DNA from: Chitinophaga pinensis
GTDB taxonomy: Bacteria; Bacteroidota; Bacteroidia; Bacteroidales; GCA-2748055
Length of the DNA: 45,296 bases
Assembly: GCA_945863035.1 (NCBI GenBank)
Contig: CAMAZH010000014.1
Location: 1-45,296, forward strand
Reading direction: 5' to 3'
The notes beneath the pieces were generated by a model. The model worked only from the letters and a program-made list of their open reading frames with translations. It was not told the origin of the DNA and did no database searches. Of the stretch, positions 9,511 to 18,126 are shown piece by piece. The position numbers and the translations under genes were made by a program. Within the stretch, counting starts at the first letter, position 1. Every line of letters starts with the position of its first letter.

Positions 9511-11028
9511 ATGAAACTATTCAGCTCATCGCAAGTAAGAGAAATTGATAAACTCACTATTGAGAATGAGCCCGTCATCTCCATCAATCTGATGGAAAGA
9601 GCTTCTATGAAATTCACCCAATGGTTCACAGGAAAATTCGATACCTCCTATCCTGTTGTTGTATTCGCTGGTTCAGGAAATAACGGAGGGGATGCACTGG
9701 CAATTTCCCGAATCCTTATCGGGAGGCAGTATCAGGTTCGGGTGTATCTGCTTCCAACCGGTTCATTCTTATCTCCTGACTGCGCCATCAATCTCGAGCG
9801 ATTAAAAGCCTATACAAATCCTATCATTCTTGACTCGGGTTCACTAAGCGATTTTCCAACAATTGACCCGGAAGCGATTGTGATTGACGGGATCTTTGGT
9901 TCAGGACTTAACCGCCCTGTGGAGGGTTGGATTGCCGATATAATCAGAAACATCAACACGAATGCCCGCATGGTTGTTTCCATTGACATCCCGTCAGGCT
10001 TGTTTGGGGAGGATAATCGCGGGAACAACCTTGAAAATATCATAAAGGCTAACCATACCGTTAGTTTCGAGTTCCCCTTCCTTTCCTTCTTCATGAGCGG
10101 GAATGAGTTGTTTACGGGCACGTGGGAAGTGGTTCCGATTGGTTTGCACAAGGAGTCCATTGAAAATACCGATACTTCATATGTTACGATCGATGCTCAA
10201 GGCATTCGCAACTTGTTAATCCCCCGGAAAAAATTTAGTCACAAAGGAACCTATGGCCATGCACTTGTTATTGCCGGAAGAACCGGGATGATGGGCGCGG
10301 CTGTATTGGCTGCAAAGGCTTGTCTCAGGGGAGGGGCGGGACTTACGACCGTTTGCGTTCCTGCATCCGGTATGGATATCCTGCAGGTTGCGGCACCGGA
10401 GGCACTGACCCTGACACGGAGGTCAGACGCATTTTTCGACGAAGTCCCGGATCTGTCCATATACCAGACAATAGCTTGTGGCCCGGCAATTGGAACCTCT
10501 GCAGAAACAGCAGCTGCGCTTCATAAGCTAATTGTAACGGCAAAGATGCCCCTTGTTTTGGATGCCGATGCGCTTACCCTTCTTTCGGAACACAAGGAAT
10601 GGCTTGAGCAGTTGCCACCCGGTTCGGTGATAACCCCGCATCCAAAGGAGTTCGACAGACTTGCTGGTGCAACTGCAGATATGTACAGCCGGCACCTTAA
10701 ACAGCTCGAATTTGCGAAGAAATACAAAATTTTAGTAGTTTTGAAGGGTGCTAATACCATTGTTTCAACGGGGGAGGGGAAATCGTACATAAACACAACC
10801 GGTAATCCGGGCATGGCAACCGGAGGCACCGGAGATGTATTAACCGGTTTGGTGACTTCACTGATTGCGCAGGGTTACCGTTCACTTGACGCGGCTCTGA
10901 TCGGGGTTTTTATTCATGGGCTTGCCGGTGACATTGCGCTGGAGACATCGAGCACTGAATCCCTAATCGCCGGGGATTTAATTGATAACTTTGGGCGTGC
11001 TTTTCTTCAGATAAAGGGGCATGGATAA
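9511..11028 (+). CDS. nnr: Bifunctional NAD(P)H-hydrate repair enzyme (epimerase + dehydratase)
   Basis: This 505-residue protein fuses the two enzymes that repair hydrated NAD(P)H. The N-terminal YjeF_N/NnrE domain (about residues 1-215) epimerises (R)-NAD(P)HX; it shows FAGSGNNGGDAL (phosphate-binding loop) and VIDGIFGSGLNRPVEG with SIDIPSGLFGED. The C-terminal ribokinase-like YjeF_C/NnrD domain (about 230-505) dehydrates the S-form using ADP or ATP; it shows HKGTYGHALVIAGRTGMMGAA, LVLDADALTLL, TPHPKEFDRL and the nucleotide-site motif GNPGMATGGTGDVLTG. Length matches the fused bacterial family. A TTG-initiated 32-codon extension upstream is possible, but the ATG at 9511 begins the normal MKLFSSSQVREIDKLTI N-terminus and sits just behind a TAnnTTTG element. 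Acts in the cytoplasm. The next gene begins 60 bp downstream and may be co-transcribed. Confidence 0.95.
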   Translation: MKLFSSSQVREIDKLTIENEPVISINLMERASMKFTQWFTGKFDTSYPVVVFAGSGNNGGDALAISRILIGRQYQVRVYLLPTGSFLSPDCAINLERLKAYTNPIILDSGSLSDFPTIDPEAIVIDGIFGSGLNRPVEGWIADIIRNINTNARMVVSIDIPSGLFGEDNRGNNLENIIKANHTVSFEFPFLSFFMSGNELFTGTWEVVPIGLHKESIENTDTSYVTIDAQGIRNLLIPRKKFSHKGTYGHALVIAGRTGMMGAAVLAAKACLRGGAGLTTVCVPASGMDILQVAAPEALTLTRRSDAFFDEVPDLSIYQTIACGPAIGTSAETAAALHKLIVTAKMPLVLDADALTLLSEHKEWLEQLPPGSVITPHPKEFDRLAGATADMYSRHLKQLEFAKKYKILVVLKGANTIVSTGEGKSYINTTGNPGMATGGTGDVLTGLVTSLIAQGYRSLDAALIGVFIHGLAGDIALETSSTESLIAGDLIDNFGRAFLQIKGHG

Positions 11029-11088
11029 TAATCAAAGTTTTTTTTCGTATTTAATGAGGGATTGGTAATTTATAAATCAAAAACAGGG

Positions 11089-12159
11089 ATGAGAAAGATA
11101 TTTGTATTTGGCCTTATTGTTTTTCTGCTCGGATCGTGCCTGAGCCTCAACCAATTTGTAGTTACGCCTTTGGGCGAAGAGCCTGCGGAATATTCCCAAC
11201 GCTTTGTGTATAGCCTTCCTCAGACGGTTGTTGAGGTAAAAATGGACTTTGTAAAAACAAGCTATCTGCCCGGGCCTTACAGAAGGTTTACCGAGAAATA
11301 CCTGGGTATGACAAATTATATCAGTGAGGAACAGACCCGCTGGCAGATTTCCGGAATTGAGCTTTCGGAATTTCAGGAGCCGGATCCGCTGCATTATTAC
11401 AGTGTGAACCTAATCAGGGGATCCTTTCAGAGCGATGCTTATTTTTCCTTGTCATCCAATGGACTGATTATTGACCCCATGGGAGCCATTTCGTCGAATG
11501 TTGAGTTACCTGCTAATATTTCGAGTGTTCCCCGGGGGATTGTTGAAATCGCGATGAAGAAGAATATGGCCGAGAAAACCGACACCCTTTTCAAGACCGT
11601 TATAACCGACAGTTCGTTTGTGAAAATCCCCATTCTCAGAAAGCAAAAAGATGCGAAAACCCTCGAGCAAAAGGCCGAGGAGGCCGCCAACCTGATCATC
11701 AAAATACGGAAGCGCCGTTTGAAACTTGTAACCGGCGAATACAATGTGTTCCCCGAAGGGATTGCTCTTGAGGTTGCTCTGGCGGAGCTTGACAGGACAG
11801 AGAAGGAGTATACCGCACTTTTCACAGGTAAAATTTTTACTGAAACATTTTCCCGCAGCTTTATAGTCGCACCGGCTGGAAGTACGGAAAAACTTCCGTT
11901 GTTGAGGTTTTCGGAAGATAGCGGGATGCTTTCCATCGACGATGCCAAAGGCCAGACAGTGAGTATTGAGATCGATCCGCTGGAAGGCTTTCCAATAAGT
12001 ATTTCCGGAAAGGGTCAGCCACAGGATAACACGCTGTATTACAGGATTCCCTCCACCTGTTCCGTAAAGCTTACTTTGCCCGATCAACTGCTGTACGAAG
12101 GCAGGATGTCGGTTTATCAATCGGGTAGCGTTTTGCCTCTGCCTGTGAAGGGGAGGTAA
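11089..12159 (+). CDS. DUF4831-type lipoprotein of unknown function
   Basis: The ATG at 11089 gives 356 residues that begin with a lipoprotein signal (MRKIFVFGLIVFLLGSC; lipobox LGSC, Cys17). An upstream TTG in the same frame would place nine odd residues before this signal and is rejected. The body is soluble and beta-rich, with YSLPQTVVEVKMDF near the N-terminus, GPYRRFTEKYLGM, and a long central stretch mentioning paired charged helices (residues about 180-240). The pattern resembles the Bacteroidota-specific DUF4831 family by memory of its GPY...YAEKYLG segment; no biochemical function is known to me. It probably faces the periplasm or the outer-membrane surface. It follows nnr by 60 bp on the same strand but no functional link is evident. 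Confidence 0.82.
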   Translation: MRKIFVFGLIVFLLGSCLSLNQFVVTPLGEEPAEYSQRFVYSLPQTVVEVKMDFVKTSYLPGPYRRFTEKYLGMTNYISEEQTRWQISGIELSEFQEPDPLHYYSVNLIRGSFQSDAYFSLSSNGLIIDPMGAISSNVELPANISSVPRGIVEIAMKKNMAEKTDTLFKTVITDSSFVKIPILRKQKDAKTLEQKAEEAANLIIKIRKRRLKLVTGEYNVFPEGIALEVALAELDRTEKEYTALFTGKIFTETFSRSFIVAPAGSTEKLPLLRFSEDSGMLSIDDAKGQTVSIEIDPLEGFPISISGKGQPQDNTLYYRIPSTCSVKLTLPDQLLYEGRMSVYQSGSVLPLPVKGR

Positions 12160-12164
12160 ACGGC

Positions 12165-12213
12165 GGTTTAAAGAGGTTCCTCTTACCAGAAAAAGCAAAT
12201 GTCTTTTTAAACC
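12165..12213 (+). terminator. Nested inverted repeats after the DUF4831-type gene
   Basis: Six bases after the stop codon, GGTTTAAA (12165-12172) can pair with TTTAAACC (12206-12213), and inside lies the small hairpin AAGAGGTTCCTCTT (12171-12184, overlapping the outer arm by two bases). There is no clean U-tract directly after the inner hairpin, so this is only a possible transcript end. The remainder of the 12214-12328 gap is AT-rich leader DNA of the next gene with no exact promoter match. Confidence 0.3.
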
Positions 12214-12328
12214 AGAATAAGGGTTAAGATATAAACATAATCTCAACTAAAAAGAACATAAGAGAAATAGTATTTCTATTTGGGGGATTACTTTTAGTCC
12301 CATGTAAATAAAACTATTATTTGACATT

Positions 12329-15300
12329 ATGAAAATCGATTTTCCTAAACTACCAGAGATTGCACGAGTGATTTTTTTTGTTGTTTTCACCGCTGTTTTT
12401 GGTCTGTACGGTTTTAGTCAGTCAGGCAGTGCAATTCAAGTTTCTTCGCTTTTCGCCGACCATATGATTTTGCAGCGAGGGAAGGCTGTCCCCGTTTATG
12501 GAACGGCCCCTGAAAATGCAATTATATCGGTCTCGTTCAATGGACAGACGGTTTCCGACACATCCGATGCAAATAACAACTGGAAGGTTTGGCTTGACCC
12601 AATGGATGCAAATCCCATAGGACAGACAATGACTATCCAAGGTGGGAATACCCTAACTCTCGATGATATTCTTATCGGGGATGTTTGGTTGTGCAGTGGG
12701 CAGTCAAACATGGATTGGAGGCTTGGAGGGTGTGAGCGGCCTGAAGACATTTCCACTGCGGATTATCCCGGTATCAGGCAGTTTACAGTGCCAATGATGT
12801 CGTCGGGGCATCCGCTGACTTCTGTATCTGGAAGTTGGATGGTGTGTACCCCTGAAACCGCAAGTGGATTTACAGCGGTCGGCTTTTACTATGCCCGAAA
12901 GATTTATCTTGAGCAGGAGGGAAATGTTCCTGTTGGTTTAATTCTCTCCTCAGTAGGGGGGACAACAATTGACCTATGGCTTTCTCCTGAAGGGACCAGT
13001 GATATTCCGGCTCTTTCCCCGCTTTACAATCAGGGCATTGTGCCTTCCGGACCCTTTTCTTTATTTAACGGAATGATTCACCCACTTGCGCCCTATGGAA
13101 TTACGGGAGCAATTTGGTATCAGGGCGAGAATGCTGAATTGACAAAACAAACAAAAGATAGTTATTTTCTCAAATTAAAAGCCCTGTCTCAGGGATGGAA
13201 AAGGCTGTGGGGAATGGATGATTTTCCCTTTAACCTTGTAATGATTGCGAACTGGGGAACGATTGCAAACACCTTTTTACCTGACACCATTGGTGGAAAG
13301 GGATGGGATTCGGACACGCGGATTCAGCAGTTGAATGCATTGGCGCTACCTCACACTGGAGTAGCCTCCGCCATGGATATTGGCGATATTTACAGTAACC
13401 CTGATATTTGGAAAGCATGGCACCCGGCTGATAAGTTGGATGTGGGTGATCGTCTGGCTTTATGGCCGTTGAAATATGATTTTGGCATTGAAGAGATTGT
13501 TGAAAGCGGACCGGTTTTAAAAGACGTTGTCGCTTCGGGAAGCACTCTTGTTTGCTCGTTCGATTATGTTGGCAGTGGTTTAATGGTTGGCAAAAAAGAC
13601 TGGTATGTACCTACACAGGATGTGACGGCTACTTCATCGCTTAAGAGTTTTGTGATTTCCGGTGCAACGGGAAACTGGTATGAAGCGGATGCGATCATAA
13701 GCGATGATAAAGTTGTTTTGTCATCGGCTTCTGTTGCAGAGCCTCGCAGAATGGGATATGCATGTTGGCCAAATCCCCTGGGGGCAAATCTATACAACAA
13801 GGAGGGTTTGCCTGCCGCACCATTTTATGTTGGAAATGTAAGCGAAAGGTATTCCATTGAATCCATGGCCGGACAGGGAGGTGAAATCAGCCCGGCAGGC
13901 ACAAAATCACTGTTGCGGAGGACTGCCTCACTTTACACCATTATTCCTGATGAGGGTTTTTATATTGAGGATGTTAAGGTTGATGGAGTTTCAGCAGGTT
14001 CAGTTAGATCCTATACCTTCGACCCGGTTTATGGAAATCACAGTATTGTTGCCACATTTTCAAATACTGTTCCGGAGTACAGGATCACAGTAACTAAAAA
14101 TAGCGGGGGATTGGTATTGCCTTTAGGTGATGTGATAGCTGTAAAGCAGGGAAGGAATGTCGAGTTTAATGTGTATCCCGATTCAACTATCAGGTATTTC
14201 ATTTCCGTTGATGGCGCACCTTTGGGAGAGCGGTTAACCTATACATTTGCCGATGTGAGGGAAGATCATAATATAGATATTGCTTTTTCGTGTGTGATCA
14301 GTTCACTGTCGGGTTTTGGGGGGAATATTCTACCCAGCGGCGATGTGATTGTGAAAACGGGTTCAGACCAGATGTTTACCATTGCACCTTTGCCCGGCTT
14401 TTCAATTTCGGATGTGATTGTTGATGGTGAAAGTAAAGGCAGTCTAGACAGTTACACTTTCAACAGTATTGCTGAAACTCACTCCATAGTAACAAAATAT
14501 ACACCAACTGTGCCTGGGATCGGAAGAATCCCTCTTGAAAATGAGCTTGTATTTGCTTGTTTGGCCGATTCACTTCCAAAGCTTGGTGCTTCCGGCTCCT
14601 GGCCTGCATGGTTTCCTGAGGGTAAAAAATTCGCGAAAATAAACTCCCCGGTTGTGGAAATGATCGACGGGAACAAGTTTTCAAAGAATTTATATCTGGA
14701 CGGGGATGGATACAATGCCGGGACATACGCATCAGGTATTGAGTGCAATGGTGCCAGTATTGTTGCGGTTGTAAAGCCGAATCCTTTTGGCTCTGCCGAT
14801 ATGAACTGGCAGTCGGTAGTGGATTTGTTTTATGACAGGCTTGTGCTTGGAGTAATGAATTCGACAGGAAAAGTGGTTGTGAGAAGAAATGGCAGCCTGG
14901 ATTATAGCATAGCATCCATTCCAGCCGGACAGACAACTGTGTTAAGCCTTGTTGTACAGCCCGATGGAAAGTACAAGGTTTTCGCAAATGGTTCGGAAAT
15001 TATGTCCCGTTCAACCGCCAGCAGTTTTAAATCAATTACCCCTGGCACGTTCAAAACCATTACAATCGGTCGAAACGGCCCCGATAGCTGGACTACTTTT
15101 AACGGGTCTATTGGTGACGTATTTCTCTATAAAGCAGCACTCACGGAAAATGATCGCGTTCAGCTCGAGACTTATATTTACAACAGCTTGTCAAATGTGG
15201 GTGACCAGGTACCACCGTTACCTCCGCTCAACCTGATTGGGGCAGGCTCGTCTTCATCAAGCATTGAATTAAACTGGAATGCCGCTTCTGATGATGTTGG

Positions 15301-15730
15301 GGTTGCCGGATACAATATTTACAATGGAGGCGTATTTCTTGGAACAACAGCAGAGTTGGTATTTACAGTTTCAGGGTTAATCGGAAGCAAGGAATATTCG
15401 TTTACCGTCAAAGCCGTGGATGGTGCAGGTAATATTTCAGCAGCAAGCAAAAAATATGTTGTGTCGACTCTTCCTGTTAATGTGCCAAATACTTGTGAAA
15501 GATTAATGGCTATACATCCAAATCCTGTAACAAGCGAGTTGATAGTCGAGTCCGGAGTTGATGAAATCACGACTCTGACAATTTACGATGTTCTTGGGAA
15601 TGTGCTGCACGTTGAAAAGTTTTCAGACAGAGTTGTAATTGAAAGAAAGATTTTCGGGAAACAGGGCATATACATCATAGGGTTGAAGAGCTCAAAGCAA
15701 GTTTCCTCGACAAAAATTGTGGTTAAATAA
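12329..15730 (+). CDS. T9SS-exported SGNH esterase (sialate O-acetylesterase-like) with InlB-like, LamG and FN3 modules
   Basis: The 1,133-residue protein starts with a signal peptide (to about residue 31). Residues about 35-500 form an SGNH/sialate O-acetylesterase-like domain: Ser126 in CSGQSNMDW is the predicted nucleophile, GAIWYQGENA is the oxyanion block, and Asp359/His365 in DIWKAWHPADK are the likely remaining catalytic residues. Three divergent InlB-type repeats follow (about 508-580, 583-655, 656-725), recognised by GG-x-I-x-P-x-G, a hydrophobic core and S-Y-T-F ending in H-S-I. A LamG/concanavalin-like domain (about 735-965), one fibronectin type III domain (about 970-1055), and a T9SS type A sorting domain (IHPNPVTSELIVES to the end) complete it. 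The enzyme probably removes O-acetyl groups from a glycan at the cell surface. The spacing between Asp359 and His365 is longer than the usual D-x-H. It stands alone, ended by a good terminator. Confidence 0.88.
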   Translation: MKIDFPKLPEIARVIFFVVFTAVFGLYGFSQSGSAIQVSSLFADHMILQRGKAVPVYGTAPENAIISVSFNGQTVSDTSDANNNWKVWLDPMDANPIGQTMTIQGGNTLTLDDILIGDVWLCSGQSNMDWRLGGCERPEDISTADYPGIRQFTVPMMSSGHPLTSVSGSWMVCTPETASGFTAVGFYYARKIYLEQEGNVPVGLILSSVGGTTIDLWLSPEGTSDIPALSPLYNQGIVPSGPFSLFNGMIHPLAPYGITGAIWYQGENAELTKQTKDSYFLKLKALSQGWKRLWGMDDFPFNLVMIANWGTIANTFLPDTIGGKGWDSDTRIQQLNALALPHTGVASAMDIGDIYSNPDIWKAWHPADKLDVGDRLALWPLKYDFGIEEIVESGPVLKDVVASGSTLVCSFDYVGSGLMVGKKDWYVPTQDVTATSSLKSFVISGATGNWYEADAIISDDKVVLSSASVAEPRRMGYACWPNPLGANLYNKEGLPAAPFYVGNVSERYSIESMAGQGGEISPAGTKSLLRRTASLYTIIPDEGFYIEDVKVDGVSAGSVRSYTFDPVYGNHSIVATFSNTVPEYRITVTKNSGGLVLPLGDVIAVKQGRNVEFNVYPDSTIRYFISVDGAPLGERLTYTFADVREDHNIDIAFSCVISSLSGFGGNILPSGDVIVKTGSDQMFTIAPLPGFSISDVIVDGESKGSLDSYTFNSIAETHSIVTKYTPTVPGIGRIPLENELVFACLADSLPKLGASGSWPAWFPEGKKFAKINSPVVEMIDGNKFSKNLYLDGDGYNAGTYASGIECNGASIVAVVKPNPFGSADMNWQSVVDLFYDRLVLGVMNSTGKVVVRRNGSLDYSIASIPAGQTTVLSLVVQPDGKYKVFANGSEIMSRSTASSFKSITPGTFKTITIGRNGPDSWTTFNGSIGDVFLYKAALTENDRVQLETYIYNSLSNVGDQVPPLPPLNLIGAGSSSSSIELNWNAASDDVGVAGYNIYNGGVFLGTTAELVFTVSGLIGSKEYSFTVKAVDGAGNISAASKKYVVSTLPVNVPNTCERLMAIHPNPVTSELIVESGVDEITTLTIYDVLGNVLHVEKFSDRVVIERKIFGKQGIYIIGLKSSKQVSSTKIVVK

Positions 15731-15744
15731 AGTACCAATTATTA

Positions 15745-15769
15745 TAAGAATGCCTAAAGAGCATTCTTA
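15745..15769 (+). terminator. Rho-independent-like terminator after the esterase gene
   Basis: A perfect 9-bp stem (TAAGAATGC / GCATTCTTA) with the 7-base loop CTAAAGA starts 15 bases after the stop codon and is followed by CTATTTTTAT. The convergent phosphoesterase gene ends 32 bases beyond, so it may also serve that transcript. Confidence 0.7.
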
Positions 15770-15800
15770 CTATTTTTATCAGGAACAGGGAGCCCGGATT

Positions 15801-16733
15801 TTATCTTATTGCTTTGGAAGAGACGGGTTCCCACTGATCCTGATTAAAAGATGAAACTGTAATGGAATCATTTGTGATTTTCACGCCAAGGAACACGCCA
15901 ACCCCATTTTCTGTCTGAGGCGATCCTGCACTCCATATATCGATGTCTTTCCAGATGTAATGTCCTACAGAATGGTTATGGCCGTGAAAAATACCGGTGA
16001 TATTAGCGTTTTTTATAACTTCATAAAAGTCCTCTTGTTCTTTTTCGGTCCACCAAAGCAGGCTGAAGTTATCCCAGCCATAATGAAACAGCAGGATAAC
16101 GGGTTGGTTCTCGTAATCCAAGTTTTGTTCCAGATCTTTTTTAAGAAACTCAAGGCTCATTTCTGCCACATGAAATGAATTATTGAAGTATTTGCACCAA
16201 TCGCATTCCGGATCCCAGATATTCCCCGGATAAGAGCCTAAAACGGCAAAATGGATTCCGCCCTTGTTGAAACTGTAATGCAAATTGTTTTGTGAAGTTT
16301 TGCGATTTGTATTTCGCGCCAAATTCCTGAGCTTAATTGCTTCTCTTACAACGCCCCCCACACTCCCGTCATGGTTTCCGAAGGTTTCAAATACCGGCAT
16401 CATCAATTTTTTGTCGGCATTTATTCCAAAGGAGTTTTCAAACTGGGCCCATTCTTCCTTTCTGCCGGATTCGGTTATATCCCCGGTAATAAAAACACCA
16501 AAAGGATTTAAGCTTTTTTTCGATTGGTTCAAGAAGGGGATTAGTGATGCCTGATTCATTTTTGTGATCGCTGAATCGAGAATGATGGAACGTTCAATTG
16601 TTCCGTTGTAATGCAGGTCTGAAGCAACCAGAAAATCGCAGCTTATAGAGCTTCTGCAGGAAATTCCAATAATCACAACGACAAAAAGAAAAGCGGATAT
16701 CCGCAGGGTTTGCACTTGTTTGGATGGTCTCAT
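15801..16733 (-). CDS. Calcineurin-like metallophosphoesterase, putative lipoprotein
   Basis: The 310-residue protein has all dinuclear-metal motifs of the calcineurin-like superfamily in order: SDLHYN (D-x-H), GDITE (G-D), GNHD, LLFHYG, and GHNH near the C-terminus. The N-terminus carries a hydrophobic signal ending VVIIGISC (Cys26), which fits a lipoprotein lipobox, so it likely works in the periplasm or at the surface. Members of this superfamily hydrolyse phosphomono- or diesters, including phospholipid head groups; the specific substrate cannot be read from the sequence. It is convergent with the esterase gene on its left and lies on the same strand as the next two genes to its right, but 232 bp and a terminator separate it from them, so it is probably transcribed alone. 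Confidence 0.86.
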   Translation of the reverse strand: MRPSKQVQTLRISAFLFVVVIIGISCRSSISCDFLVASDLHYNGTIERSIILDSAITKMNQASLIPFLNQSKKSLNPFGVFITGDITESGRKEEWAQFENSFGINADKKLMMPVFETFGNHDGSVGGVVREAIKLRNLARNTNRKTSQNNLHYSFNKGGIHFAVLGSYPGNIWDPECDWCKYFNNSFHVAEMSLEFLKKDLEQNLDYENQPVILLFHYGWDNFSLLWWTEKEQEDFYEVIKNANITGIFHGHNHSVGHYIWKDIDIWSAGSPQTENGVGVFLGVKITNDSITVSSFNQDQWEPVSSKAIR

Positions 16734-16868
16734 AATTAAATGTAAAGATAAATGTCCGGATTTAATAATAGGCTCATGAAATAAGGTTTTTTGTATGATG
16801 CGTACGATTAAATAAGGAGCTGTATTTCTAAAAAAAATGCATTTCGCGGGAAGCCGGTTAAAAAAAGA

Positions 16869-16895
16869 TCTCCCGAACCCTTAAGGTTCGGGAGA
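16869..16895 (-). terminator. Rho-independent terminator for the DUF1349-like gene
   Basis: A perfect 11-bp GC-rich stem (TCTCCCGAACC / GGTTCGGGAGA) with a 5-base loop is followed, on the minus strand, by TCTTTTTTT. It lies about 70 bases after the stop codon of the gene ending at 16966 and before the phosphoesterase start. It is the best canonical terminator in the window. Confidence 0.85.
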
Positions 16896-16965
16896 GTCAA
16901 CAAAAAGCTTATCCTGTTTTATTTATCTCCTTTTTCAGAACCAGCCTATTATTTTAGTTTGTCTG

Positions 16966-17994
16966 CTAATTAACAACTACTTTTTTTGCTACTGTAAATC
17001 CTGTCGAGCTTGTTAACGAAACTATATAGAGTCCGGATTGCGACATGGGGATTTTGTAATTGCGACTATTAAGTTTTTTGTAGGAATTCACAAGGCTGCC
17101 ATCAATTCTGTAAATATTGACATTGGTAAAGGGAGTTTCCGAAGCAACAAGGTTTATTTCATGAGCGACAGGATTGTAAAAAACAGAGAAGTTATCATTG
17201 GAATCCATGTCTTTCACTGAAGAAAACTGATATTTTTCATGTGTGAGAGCAAATTCGCTAAATTTTGCACTTGCCTCGTTGTCACTATGGGTGCACTGTG
17301 CCAGCCCAACTTGCAGGTCATTGGTCCCGAAATCCGTCCTGTCGGCAGTAAAAAATTCTACCCAGGTTGAACTATCGGTGCTTAATAAAAATTTGAAAAC
17401 ATTTCCAGTGCGTGTAATTCTCTGGTAAGCGTATTCTTCCAGGTCAAGGACATTTTGTATCGGATCATTTTCTTTTAAGATGAGTCCTTCTGTGGGATCC
17501 AAATTGTCTACAGTGTTTTTAATAATGTAGGAAAGTCCGAAATTATCGAAAGACTGAAAGTACAGAATGTTTGTCAAAGGGGCATCGGCATTCCTTACAA
17601 TTATACCGCCAGTGTTAAACTCCGGGGTGGTTTCGCCTGTGAATGTTTCCCAGTCACCACCTGAAACTTTAGCTGTTACCATAAAGTCCATACCCGCTGG
17701 AACAATGCGATAAAGAATAGGTCCGTCATCACCTCCACCTGACCAGTCGCTGTGATCCGAGGTCATGGTTAATACTCCATCTGCAGATGAGATAGCAAGG
17801 ATGTTCGCGTTTTGGGTTTCGCTTTTGCCGAGGTTTCCACCGGCATTTGTCCAAATGGTGCCTGCAAAATCATCAGTAAGAAAGTCGATTTCCTGGTTGA
17901 AGTCGGCTTTGTAGGTAACGAGATCCTGCGAATTCAGAGAAGGCATTCCGAGCAACAGAATCATTGAGACTGATAAAAAGTAATTCTTTTTCAT
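16966..17994 (-). CDS. T9SS-exported DUF1349-like concanavalin-fold protein
   Basis: The 342-residue protein has a signal peptide (MKKNYFLSVSMILLLGMPSLNSQ) and a central beta-sandwich (about residues 28-260) that resembles DUF1349/beta-xylosidase C-terminal-like concanavalin domains: FTGETTPEFNTGGIIVRNA, QRITRTGNVFKFLLSTD and VGLAQCTHSDNEASAKFSEFAL. The last about 75 residues (FSVFYNPVAHEINLV to KKVVVN) are a T9SS type A sorting domain, so it should be exported and anchored at or released from the surface. No catalytic motif is seen; a carbohydrate-binding role is the simplest idea. It lies directly downstream of the HTCS gene on the same strand with a 132-bp gap that contains a 21-bp-spaced direct repeat, so it may have its own regulated promoter. 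A good terminator follows. Confidence 0.82.
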   Translation of the reverse strand: MKKNYFLSVSMILLLGMPSLNSQDLVTYKADFNQEIDFLTDDFAGTIWTNAGGNLGKSETQNANILAISSADGVLTMTSDHSDWSGGGDDGPILYRIVPAGMDFMVTAKVSGGDWETFTGETTPEFNTGGIIVRNADAPLTNILYFQSFDNFGLSYIIKNTVDNLDPTEGLILKENDPIQNVLDLEEYAYQRITRTGNVFKFLLSTDSSTWVEFFTADRTDFGTNDLQVGLAQCTHSDNEASAKFSEFALTHEKYQFSSVKDMDSNDNFSVFYNPVAHEINLVASETPFTNVNIYRIDGSLVNSYKKLNSRNYKIPMSQSGLYIVSLTSSTGFTVAKKVVVN

Positions 17995-18059
17995 AAGTAA
18001 TGATGTTTAGTTATAATACGATGCAATGTTCATCATTATTGGGAAAGACTACTTTATCC

Positions 18060-18091
18060 ATTGTTTAAAAAAATATAGATATTGTTTAAAA
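18060..18091 (-). promoter_or_regulatory. Direct repeat spaced by two helical turns, candidate HTCS operator
   Basis: ATTGTTTAAAA occurs at 18060-18070 and again at 18081-18091, exactly 21 bases start to start, 66 bases upstream of the ATG of the DUF1349-like gene. AraC-type DNA-binding domains, such as the one ending the neighbouring HTCS protein, bind direct repeats on one DNA face with about this period. The region is AT-rich, so chance cannot be excluded. Confidence 0.4.
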
Positions 18092-18126
18092 TAGAGGAGG
18101 AAAAGGGGATTTGCTGAAATCAGCCT

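Noticed and set aside
10251-10829. Antisense and alternative frames inside nnr
   Set aside because: GC-richer third positions produce shadow frames; the nnr frame has all family motifs.
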